A stretch of DNA of 64,000 bases from assembly GCA_943370175.1 (NCBI GenBank), contig CALRPU020000004.1:112906-176905 (forward strand), written 5' to 3'. This stretch comes from Ideonella_A intermedia_A. Lineage in GTDB: Bacteria; Pseudomonadota; Gammaproteobacteria; Burkholderiales; Burkholderiaceae_C. Both the position numbers and the translations under genes were made by a program. Shown here in pieces: positions 43,554-50,733 of the stretch. Below the pieces are notes generated by a model. It was not told where the DNA came from, did no database searches, and saw nothing but the letters and a program-made list of their open reading frames with translations. Positions within the stretch are counted from its first letter, which is position 1, and each line of letters begins with the position of its first letter.

Positions 43554-44096
43554 TCAGGACCTGGGCGCGGCGCCGTCACCGTGGTGGCGTTTCATCCGAT
43601 CCTGCATCGCCGCGGCGCGCTTGGCCATCTGCTCGCCCAGCTTGGCGCGCTGCTCGGGCGTCAGCACCTGCGCCACCTGCAGCATCACCTGGGTGGTGCG
43701 CTGGCTTGCCTTGTCGTGCTGGGCCAGCATCTGCAGCCGAAGTTGTTCGGCGGCGTTGGCGTCGATCACTGGGGCGGTGAACACCTTCATCGCCTGCTCG
43801 CGCAGGGCGCGCCCGGACTCGCGCTGGGCCTTCATGTCAACGGCGGCAGCGGCGGTGATCTGCTTGATCTGCGCGCGTTGGGCGTCGGTGGCATTGACGC
43901 TGTCCAGCAGGCGGTCGATGTGGCGCGGCGAGCCGCCCCACATCATCGGGGCATGACCCCCCTCGCCCCCGGGGCCGTGCGGTTGAGCCCACGTCGGCCA
44001 GGCCGCGGCGGCAGCGGCCACCACCACCAGGCTCGACAACATCAAACGCCAAGACCGCGTGCCTTGGCGTGCGGCGACAACGGGAAAATGAGACAT
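43554..44096 (-). CDS. Spy/CpxP-like periplasmic protein
   Basis: Exported protein of 180 residues. The signal peptide (about 1-37) ends TWA-Q after a long n-region. The mature protein is all-helical with two LTxxQ-type motifs: NATDAQRAQIKQI near 70 and LTPEQRAKLGEQM near 150, plus a His/Gly-rich start. Spy-like proteins are chaperones, and CpxP inhibits its kinase. The start at 44096 has CAGGAG upstream. It is first in an operon with the regulator and kinase, matching the cpxP-cpxR-cpxA logic. Confidence 0.85.
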   Translation of the reverse strand: MSHFPVVAARQGTRSWRLMLSSLVVVAAAAAAWPTWAQPHGPGGEGGHAPMMWGGSPRHIDRLLDSVNATDAQRAQIKQITAAAAVDMKAQRESGRALREQAMKVFTAPVIDANAAEQLRLQMLAQHDKASQRTTQVMLQVAQVLTPEQRAKLGEQMAKRAAAMQDRMKRHHGDGAAPRS

Positions 44097-44185
44097 GGTG
44101 AACTCCTGGGGCGATGGGTCAGTCACCGGGCTGGGACTGTGAGATGGATGGTCGTGCGACCCGGTGAAGCCGCGATGATGCGGTG

Positions 44186-44212
44186 GTAAAGATTGGTGAA
44201 TCGTTCGGTGAA
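44186..44212. promoter_or_regulatory. Candidate OmpR/CpxR-type operator
   Basis: Three direct repeats GTAAA-N5-GTGAA-N7-GTGAA in the 147-bp spacer between the Spy-like gene and the reductase gene. The first two fit the E. coli CpxR box (GTAAA-N5-GTAAA) with one mismatch. They lie 90-116 nt upstream of the Spy-like start, a sensible activator distance. Confidence 0.4.
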
Positions 44213-44243
44213 TTGACGCGCCCTGGCGCGGAAAGGACTTGCA

Positions 44244-45230
44244 ATGAGGGTCTGCATCGTGGGGGCCGGCGCCATTGGGGGCTGGATCGGCGCAAGGCTG
44301 GGCAGCCGACTGCCGCCGGACCGGGTGCGCCTGTCCGCGCTGGCGCGCGGAAACACCCTGGCCGCGCTGCGCCGCGATGGCCTGGTGCTGCACGGCAGCG
44401 GGGGCACGGTGACCGTGCCGGTGCACGCCAGCGACGACCCGCGCGCGCTGGGCCCACAGGACCTGGTTGTTCTCGCGGTGAAGGCGCCGGCCTTGGCGTC
44501 GGTGGCCACCGCGGTGGCCGATCTGATGGGCGACGAGACCCGCGTGCTGGTGGCCATGAATGGCGTGCCCTGGTGGTTCTTCGACGGCCTGGGCGGCCCC
44601 TGCGAGGGCCTGCGCCTGCGCAGCGTCGACCCGGACGGCCGCCTGCAAGCCGCCATCCCGTCCCATCGGGTGATCGGCTGCGTGGTGCACGCCAGCTGCC
44701 GCGTCGACGCGCCCGGGGTCGTCCAACACGTTCAAGGCGAAGGCCTGGTGATCGGGCGGCCCGATGGCCAAGGCAGCCCAGGCCTGCAAGCCGCCGCTGC
44801 GCTGCTGAGCGACGCCGGCTTCAAGCTCACCGTGGCCGACCGCATCCAGCGCGACATCTGGTTCAAGCTGTGGGGCAACCTGACGATGAATCCGCTGTCC
44901 GCGCTGACCGGCGCCACCTGCGATCGCATCCTGGACGACGACGCCGTGCGGGGCTTCACCTCCGCCGTGATGCGCGAAGCCGGCCTGATCGGCCAGCACA
45001 TCGGCTGCCCGATCGATCAGCAACCCGAGGAACGCCACGCCATCACGCGCAAGCTGGGCGCCTTCAAGACCTCGATGCTGCAAGACCGCGAGGCCGGCCG
45101 ACCGATGGAGATCGACGCCATCGTCGGCGCCGTCCAAGACGTGGCGCGGCACCTGGGCCTGGCCACACCGAACATCGACCTGCTGGCGGGCTTGGCGCGG
45201 TTGATGGTGCCGCCGGCAGCGGGCCGGTGA
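44244..45230 (+). CDS. 2-dehydropantoate 2-reductase family protein
   Basis: NADPH-dependent reductase of 328 residues in the PanE/ApbA family. The Rossmann GAGAIGG is at 7-13. The conserved lysine lies in the FKLWGNLTMNPLSALTG segment (catalytic Lys and Asn side chains), followed by the helical C-domain with RHAITRKLGAFKTSMLQD and GRPMEIDAIVG. Ketopantoate reduction for pantothenate is the family activity, but paralogues with other substrates exist. The stop lies inside a hexanucleotide repeat. ATG 44244 has GGAAAGGACTTGCA upstream. Confidence 0.85.
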   Translation: MRVCIVGAGAIGGWIGARLGSRLPPDRVRLSALARGNTLAALRRDGLVLHGSGGTVTVPVHASDDPRALGPQDLVVLAVKAPALASVATAVADLMGDETRVLVAMNGVPWWFFDGLGGPCEGLRLRSVDPDGRLQAAIPSHRVIGCVVHASCRVDAPGVVQHVQGEGLVIGRPDGQGSPGLQAAAALLSDAGFKLTVADRIQRDIWFKLWGNLTMNPLSALTGATCDRILDDDAVRGFTSAVMREAGLIGQHIGCPIDQQPEERHAITRKLGAFKTSMLQDREAGRPMEIDAIVGAVQDVARHLGLATPNIDLLAGLARLMVPPAAGR

Positions 45231-45258
45231 CGGCGACGGCGACGGCGACGGCGACGGC
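45226..45258 (+). repeat. Hexanucleotide tandem repeat at the reductase stop codon
   Basis: GGTGAC followed by four GGCGAC units and a partial GGC. The T in the first unit creates the TGA stop (45228-45230) of the reductase gene. The other units are identical. Confidence 0.85.
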
Positions 45259-45285
45259 TTGAGGCCGCGAGGCAGGCGCCTCAGG

Positions 45286-47625
45286 TCACAGCAACTCCTT
45301 CGGGTTGAGGATCATCAGCACGCTGCCGTCGCCCATCAGGGCCGTGCCGGCGAAGCCGATGATGCCGGCGAGCACGCCTTCGAGCGGCTTCAGGATGATG
45401 TCGCTGGTGCCTTCAAAGTTGTCCACCATCAGGCCGACGTTGTCGTGGCCGTGACGGATCACGAGCACGGCGTGCTCGCCCGCATCGTTCAGCAAGGGCG
45501 AGGCACCGAGCGACAGCAGCTCATGCAATGAGCGCAGCGGGACGATGCGGCCACGCAGCACCACGGTCATCGCGCGCTTGAAGTGGTGGATGTCCTCGGC
45601 GGGCAGCCGCACGGTCTCGACGATCAAGTCCATCGGGATGCCAAACCGGCGGCCGGCGGTTTCGATCATCATCACATTGGTCACGGCCATCGACAGGGGC
45701 AGCGTCAAGCGCAAGCTCGTGCCCTGCCCGCGCACACTGCTCAGCTCGACGCTGCCATTGACCCGCTCCACCGCCGAACGCACCACGTCCATGCCGACGC
45801 CGCGCCCCGACAGGTCGGAGATGGTGTCCGCGGTGCTGAAGCCCGGCAGGAAGACCAATTGAACCGCTTCCTGCTCGCTGAGCTGATCGGCCCGGTCGGC
45901 CGGGATCAAGCCGCGCTCCACCGCCTTGAGCCGCACACGCTGCGTGTCCACGCCGGCGCCATCGTCGCTGATGTCCAGCAGCACACGGTCGCCCTCCTGG
46001 CGCGCGCTGACCCGCAGGATGCCCTGCGCCGGCTTGCCTGCGGCCACGCGAACCTCGGGCGCCTCCAGGCCGTGGTCGAGGCTGTTACGCAGGATGTGGA
46101 TCAACGGGTCGGCCAGGCTTTCGATGACGTTCTTGTCGGCTTCGGTGTCTTCGCCCTCGATCACCAGTTGCACGTCCTTGCCCAGCTTTTTGCTGAGGTC
46201 GCGCACAAGGCGGCCAAAGCGCTGGAAGACGGTGCCCACCGGCAGCATGCGCACTTGCATGATGGCGTGCTGCATGTCCTCGGCGATGCGGTTGATCACG
46301 CCGTACTGCGCCTTGATTTCGCGCGACAGCTCGCGCTGGCCGAAATGGTCCTCCGCGCGCTGGGCCAGGTAAGGCAAGGCGTTCTTGGCCACCACCATTT
46401 CGCCGATCAGGTCCATCAGGCGGTCGACCTTGTCCTGGCCAACCTTCAGCACCGGCACGCTCGCTGCGTTGGGGTCCTCGGCCAGCAGCCCGCCTGGCTT
46501 GTTGCGGCGCTCCAGCGACATCGGCGCACCGGCGTTGACCGTGGCGTCGCCGGCCGCGTGGTCTGCCGGGTGCGCCGCCGCGCGGGGTGCCGCCTCGGCC
46601 ACCGGCAAGGCGGTGGTCGCCCAGGTGGCCAGTGGCGTCGCGCCGTCGGGCAGGCGGACCAGCGCGCGGCGGCCCTCGTCGGCGGACTCACCGCCCCAGC
46701 ACTCCAGCAAGTGGACCATGCAGCGGCGCGCCGCGCGCACGCTGGCGGCGCCTGCATCGGGCACGCTCAGCACGCCCAGCTGCTCTTGCCACAGTTGGCT
46801 GATGCGCTGCCGAACCAGGGCCTGTCCGCGCTCGGGGGCCGCTGCCAGGCGGGCGGGCTCAGGGCGCTCTTCGATCACCTGCAGGTCCAGCTGCTCGGCC
46901 ACGCAGCGGAAGTGGTCCTGCACATAGGCCAGCGGTGAGTCGCTGGCGAAAGTGAAAGCCAGGTTGCATTGATAGCAATCGAAGGCGTCGGCGGCCGGCC
47001 AAGGCTGCTGGGGCACCGCCTGCAACTGGACCAGTCCCGGCGTTTGAGTCACCAGGCCCCACGGGTCCTCGCCTTTGAAAAAGCATTCGCGCTCCGGCCA
47101 GTAGCGCGCAATCACCCGCCCGGGCTGGCGCCAGTCGGCGGGCACCTCGTCCAGCCAGGCGGCAGGGGCCGTGGCTGGCGTGGGCGGCGCGGCAACCAGC
47201 GCCGGCACCGGCACCGGCGCGGCACTTGCCACCGGCCCGCCAAGCAGGCTGCGCAGGTTCTGCGCGATGGCCTGCGACCGGTCCAGGGTGCCACGGTTGA
47301 GCGCGCCGGTGCGGGCGATGGCGTCGATCTGCTCGCTGGCGTAATCCATGGCGTCCAGCAGCGCATCGGTGACCGCGCTGCTGTAGGCCAGGCGCTGTCG
47401 ACGCACTTGGTCCAGCACGTCTTCGCCCGCGTGCACCACGCGCTCCAGGTCTTTGAAGTCGAACAGGCCACAGTTGCCCTTGAGCGTGTGGACCAGCCGA
47501 AACAGGTCGTTCAGCAGGGCCGGGTCGTCTGGTGAACGCTCCACGTCCAGCAGCCGTGCGCCCACCTGCTCCAGGCACTCCCGCGCCTCGGCGATGAACT
47601 GGGCCAGCAATTCGCTTGTGGTCAT
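45286..47625 (-). CDS. cheA: Chemotaxis histidine kinase CheA
   Basis: Kinase of 779 residues, last gene of the chemosensory operon. The P1 Hpt domain (1-130) has phospho-accepting His46 in LVHTLKG. Residues 160-260 form an unusual domain (ECFFKGEDPWGLVTQTPGL then CYQCNLAFTF), in place of a standard CheY/CheB-binding P2. Residues 265-325 form another helical unit. Dimerisation is 390-460, HATPase 500-640 (HILRNSLDHGLE, DDGAGV, GRGVGMDVV), and the CheW-like P5 domain about 645-779. It autophosphorylates and passes phosphate to the receivers encoded with it. Its start overlaps the upstream receiver gene by 4 nt. Confidence 0.93.
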   Translation of the reverse strand: MTTSELLAQFIAEARECLEQVGARLLDVERSPDDPALLNDLFRLVHTLKGNCGLFDFKDLERVVHAGEDVLDQVRRQRLAYSSAVTDALLDAMDYASEQIDAIARTGALNRGTLDRSQAIAQNLRSLLGGPVASAAPVPVPALVAAPPTPATAPAAWLDEVPADWRQPGRVIARYWPERECFFKGEDPWGLVTQTPGLVQLQAVPQQPWPAADAFDCYQCNLAFTFASDSPLAYVQDHFRCVAEQLDLQVIEERPEPARLAAAPERGQALVRQRISQLWQEQLGVLSVPDAGAASVRAARRCMVHLLECWGGESADEGRRALVRLPDGATPLATWATTALPVAEAAPRAAAHPADHAAGDATVNAGAPMSLERRNKPGGLLAEDPNAASVPVLKVGQDKVDRLMDLIGEMVVAKNALPYLAQRAEDHFGQRELSREIKAQYGVINRIAEDMQHAIMQVRMLPVGTVFQRFGRLVRDLSKKLGKDVQLVIEGEDTEADKNVIESLADPLIHILRNSLDHGLEAPEVRVAAGKPAQGILRVSARQEGDRVLLDISDDGAGVDTQRVRLKAVERGLIPADRADQLSEQEAVQLVFLPGFSTADTISDLSGRGVGMDVVRSAVERVNGSVELSSVRGQGTSLRLTLPLSMAVTNVMMIETAGRRFGIPMDLIVETVRLPAEDIHHFKRAMTVVLRGRIVPLRSLHELLSLGASPLLNDAGEHAVLVIRHGHDNVGLMVDNFEGTSDIILKPLEGVLAGIIGFAGTALMGDGSVLMILNPKELL

Positions 47626-48053
47626 GCCGCCACCCCCGTCAAGATCATCGTGTCCATGGCGCGCTGGGCCGCCCGAGCGTCGCCCAGCAGCAGCGCGGCC
47701 GTCAGCACCAGCTCGCTCGGCTTGGCCGGCTTCACGAGGTAGGCGTTGGCCCCCGCCTGCTGGGCAGCGGTGCTGTCCTGCGCTTGTGCCTCGGTGCTGA
47801 CCATCAGCACCGGCGCGTCGCTCTGGGCCTGGCGGCGCAAAGCGCGCACGAAGGTGTAGCCGTCCATCTTGGGCATGTTGATGTCGACCACGAACAGGTC
47901 GAAGGGCAGGTCTCGGGGCCGTGCGAGCACCTTCTCGAGCGCTTCGACGCCATTGATCGCCTCTTCGATGTGCCAGCCCGCATCGCCCAGCATCTTGCGG
48001 TGGTACATCCGCACGGTGGCGGCGTCGTCGATCACGAGGATGTGGCGGCTCAT
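47622..48053 (-). CDS. CheY-like response regulator
   Basis: Single-receiver protein of 143 residues. It has Asp9-Asp10, phospho-acceptor Asp57 (VVDINMPKMDG), MVSTEA and YLVKPAKPSEL with the conserved Lys. About 20 extra C-terminal residues (LLLGDARAAQRAMDTM) form a short helix beyond the normal CheY fold. Both ends overlap neighbours by 4 nt (cheR upstream, cheA downstream). It is the probable output or phosphate sink of this CheA. Confidence 0.9.
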   Translation of the reverse strand: MSRHILVIDDAATVRMYHRKMLGDAGWHIEEAINGVEALEKVLARPRDLPFDLFVVDINMPKMDGYTFVRALRRQAQSDAPVLMVSTEAQAQDSTAAQQAGANAYLVKPAKPSELVLTAALLLGDARAAQRAMDTMILTGVAA

Positions 48054-48919
48054 GGTTGCTGGGGGTCGTGGGGTTTCTGGTAGACCATCGCGTCGGGGAA
48101 CTTGCGCACCGAGAACAGCGAACTGATGCGGCTCATCGACTCGGAGTGGCCAAGGCAGATGAAGCCCCCCGGGTTCATGGCGTCGTACATCGCCTCGGCT
48201 GCCACGCGCCTGGACAGCTCGTCGAAATAGATCAACAGGTTGCGGCAGAAGATCAGGTCGATGTTGCGCATCCGTCGCGTGTGGGCGGCGTCGGTCAGGT
48301 TGACATGCGAGAACTCCACCGCCGAGACCAGGTCGCGTGAAATCCTGAATTCGCCCGGCGACAGGCGTTCAAAGTACTTGTCCAGGTAGGCCTTGGGCAG
48401 TTGCCCCACCGACCGCGCCGAGTAGACGCCGTGCTGAGCCGACTCGAGCACCTGGGTGTCGATGTCGGACGACAGGATCTCCACCTCGTAGTCGTCGATG
48501 GCGGCCCAACGCTCCAGCAGGTAGATGGCAATCGAGTACGGTTCTTCGCCGGTCGACGAGGGCACCGACCAGATGCGGATGCGGCTGCCCTTGCGCCGGG
48601 TTTGGGTGATCTCCGACAGCAGGCTGTTGACCATGCAATCGAACTGGTAGGACTCGCGAAAGAAGTAGGTCTCGTTGACCGTCATCGCGTTGATGAGGTG
48701 CTGAAGCTCTTGCTCGCGGCTGTCGAACCTCAAGGCAATGAAGTAGCTGCGAAAGTCACCGGCGCCGGTGGCCTCGATGCGGTCGATCAGCCGCTTGTCC
48801 ACGAAGTAGCGCTTCGAGTCGTCGAAGTGGATGCCGGTCTTACGGTAGAAGAAATCGCGAAACTTCTCGAAGTCCACGTCGGTGATCTTCGGCGTTTGCT
48901 GCAATGCGGCGGCCCTCAT
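48050..48919 (-). CDS. cheR: Chemoreceptor glutamate methyltransferase CheR
   Basis: AdoMet-dependent methyltransferase of 289 residues that methylates receptor glutamates. The N-terminal helical domain is at about 13-85 (FEKFRDFFYRKTGIHFDDSK), followed by the catalytic domain with WSVPSSTGEEPYS (motif I region, usually AGCSTGEEPYS, here P-S instead of G-C), SSDIDTQVLESA and FCRNLLIYF. The start at 48919 overlaps the HEAT-gene stop as TGATG. It serves the two receptors in this operon. Confidence 0.93.
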   Translation of the reverse strand: MRAAALQQTPKITDVDFEKFRDFFYRKTGIHFDDSKRYFVDKRLIDRIEATGAGDFRSYFIALRFDSREQELQHLINAMTVNETYFFRESYQFDCMVNSLLSEITQTRRKGSRIRIWSVPSSTGEEPYSIAIYLLERWAAIDDYEVEILSSDIDTQVLESAQHGVYSARSVGQLPKAYLDKYFERLSPGEFRISRDLVSAVEFSHVNLTDAAHTRRMRNIDLIFCRNLLIYFDELSRRVAAEAMYDAMNPGGFICLGHSESMSRISSLFSVRKFPDAMVYQKPHDPQQP

Positions 48920-49548
48920 CAGGCGCCCTCGATGCGGTGCATGGCCATGTCCACGGCAAAGGCGATGAAGGGCTCGGCCGCAAAGCGCTGGCGTGCACGC
49001 TGCAATGCGTCGCGGTGCGGCGGGGCGCCCACCTCGGCCAAGACGTCGATGGCGGCGGCCACCACGTTGACCTGGGGTTCGTGGTCCACCACATCGATCA
49101 GCCAGTCGGGCACCTGCGGGTGCTGCAACTCCCCGAGCAGATTGACGGTGAACAGGCGCACGTCCGGGTCGCTGTCGCGCAGCAAGGCGGCGATGCGCGG
49201 TGCAACCTCCTGCGGCATGCTGGCCAACGCCTCGATGGCCCCGTTGCGAAGCGTGGCACGCTCGCTGCGCAGCAAGGGCAGCAAGGCCGACACCGCCAAC
49301 GGCGTCGCATGCGCCTTGAGCGTGGTGAAGATCGCCTCGCACACCGGCATGGCGGCTTCGTTCAGCAGGCACTCGCCGAGCAGGCTGGCCGACTGGGGGT
49401 GGTCCACCAGGTCGCGCGCGGCCCAGCGGCGTTGCTCGGCGTCGCCCTGGCGCACCAGCACCATCAGCCCGTCCAGCGTGCGCGACTGCGCTCGGTCCAC
49501 CACCTCGCGCAGGGCAACGCCCTCGTGGGCGGTTCGTTTCAGTCCCAT
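48919..49548 (-). CDS. HEAT-repeat protein of the chemosensory operon
   Basis: All-helical protein of 209 residues with about five HEAT/PBS-like repeats, for example RRWAARDLVDHPQSASLLGE, RATLRNGAIEALASMPQEVA and DSDPDVRLFTVNLLGELQHP. Such folds are protein-interaction scaffolds. No enzyme motif is visible. It sits 3 nt after cheB and overlaps cheR, so its dose is tied to the adaptation enzymes. It is not part of the classical che set. I propose an adaptor between receptor, CheB/CheR or an outside partner; this is inference. Confidence 0.8.
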   Translation of the reverse strand: MGLKRTAHEGVALREVVDRAQSRTLDGLMVLVRQGDAEQRRWAARDLVDHPQSASLLGECLLNEAAMPVCEAIFTTLKAHATPLAVSALLPLLRSERATLRNGAIEALASMPQEVAPRIAALLRDSDPDVRLFTVNLLGELQHPQVPDWLIDVVDHEPQVNVVAAAIDVLAEVGAPPHRDALQRARQRFAAEPFIAFAVDMAMHRIEGA

Positions 49549-49551
49549 GGG

Positions 49552-50715
49552 TCAATGCCTTTCCACGCCGGAGGCGTGCAATGTCCACTCGCACAGCTGC
49601 GCCGCCACGGCATCGCAGGGCAGCACGGCACTGGCGCCGCCGCGCTCGATGAGTTCCAGCGGCATGCCGAACACCACCGCCGTCTGCGCCGATTCCGCGA
49701 TCGTTCGACCGCCACGGGCCTTGAGCTCGCTCATGGTCCGCGCCCCGTCGTTGCCCATGCCGGTCAGCAGCACGCCCACGAGGCGCTCGGCCGGCACATG
49801 GCGCATCGCGCTGGCCATCAGCACGTCGGCGCTGGGGTGCCATGGGTGGTCTGGCGACTCCGGGCGCGGCTGCACCACCAAGCGGCCCAGCCGCTCCGCC
49901 ACCACCATGTCCGTGCCACCGCGTCCGATCACGATGTGGCCGGGCTCCAGCGGCAGGCTGTCGCCGCACTCTCTGACCTTCAAGGCGCACAGGCGGTCCA
50001 TCCGCTGCGCGAAGGCGTCCGTGAAGTGGGCCGGCATGTGCTGGGCCACCACCACCGGCCACGGAAAGTCCGCGGGCAACGCGGGCAGGATGGCTTCCAA
50101 CGTGCGCGGTCCGCCGGTGGACACCCCCACCACGACGAGCCCAGGCAGGCGCCCTGGTGGCTTGGCGGCCGGGCCCGTGGCCACCGGTGCTGGCGCCCTG
50201 GCCTGCAGCCGAGCCTGGGCCAGCGGGCCCACGGCAGGGACCACGGCCTGGCGAAGCATGGTCTCGGGTCGCTCGGTTCGCGCGGGCCGCGGCATTGGCG
50301 CGCGCGACACGCCCGGGGACCGCAGGCGCGCGCGGGCCGCCGTGCGCACCTTGTGGACCAGTTGGGCCGAGACCTCCTCGAGGTTCAAGGAGATCGTGCC
50401 GCCGGGCTTCGCCACGAAGTCCACCGCGCCCAGGGCCAGGGCCTCAAAGGTCGACTGCGCGCCCTGCGCGGTCAACGAGGACACCATGACCACCGGCGTG
50501 GGACGCGCCTGCATCATCAAGGACAAGGCCGTCAGCCCGTCCATCTGAGGCATGTTGATGTCCAGGGTCACCACGTCGGGCTCGTCTTCCAGCAGCCGCC
50601 GCAGGCCCTCTTCGCCATTGCGGGCCTGCACCACCTCGCAGCCGGCGTGGCTGAGCACCTGGGTCAGCACGCGGCGCATCAAGGCGGAATCGTCCACCAC
50701 CAGCACTCGGGTCAT
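49552..50715 (-). CDS. cheB: Chemotaxis protein-glutamate methylesterase CheB
   Basis: Adaptation enzyme of 387 residues. The receiver (1-125) has Asp9-Asp10 and Asp52 (LDINMPQMDG). A basic Pro/Ala linker is at about 130-190. The methylesterase/deamidase domain has the Ser-His-Asp triad in GVSTGGPRTL, AQHMPAHF and MGNDGARTM. It removes methyl groups from receptors when phosphorylated by CheA. It follows the triple-CheW gene by 18 nt. CheD is not encoded nearby. Confidence 0.95.
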   Translation of the reverse strand: MTRVLVVDDSALMRRVLTQVLSHAGCEVVQARNGEEGLRRLLEDEPDVVTLDINMPQMDGLTALSLMMQARPTPVVMVSSLTAQGAQSTFEALALGAVDFVAKPGGTISLNLEEVSAQLVHKVRTAARARLRSPGVSRAPMPRPARTERPETMLRQAVVPAVGPLAQARLQARAPAPVATGPAAKPPGRLPGLVVVGVSTGGPRTLEAILPALPADFPWPVVVAQHMPAHFTDAFAQRMDRLCALKVRECGDSLPLEPGHIVIGRGGTDMVVAERLGRLVVQPRPESPDHPWHPSADVLMASAMRHVPAERLVGVLLTGMGNDGARTMSELKARGGRTIAESAQTAVVFGMPLELIERGGASAVLPCDAVAAQLCEWTLHASGVERH

Positions 50716-50733
50716 CGTGCGGTGCCTCGACGC

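Noticed and set aside
45260..45283. Hairpin TGAGGC/GCCTCA between the reductase and cheA ends
   Set aside because: Six-base stem with a 12-nt loop and no T-run on either strand; not enough for a terminator call.
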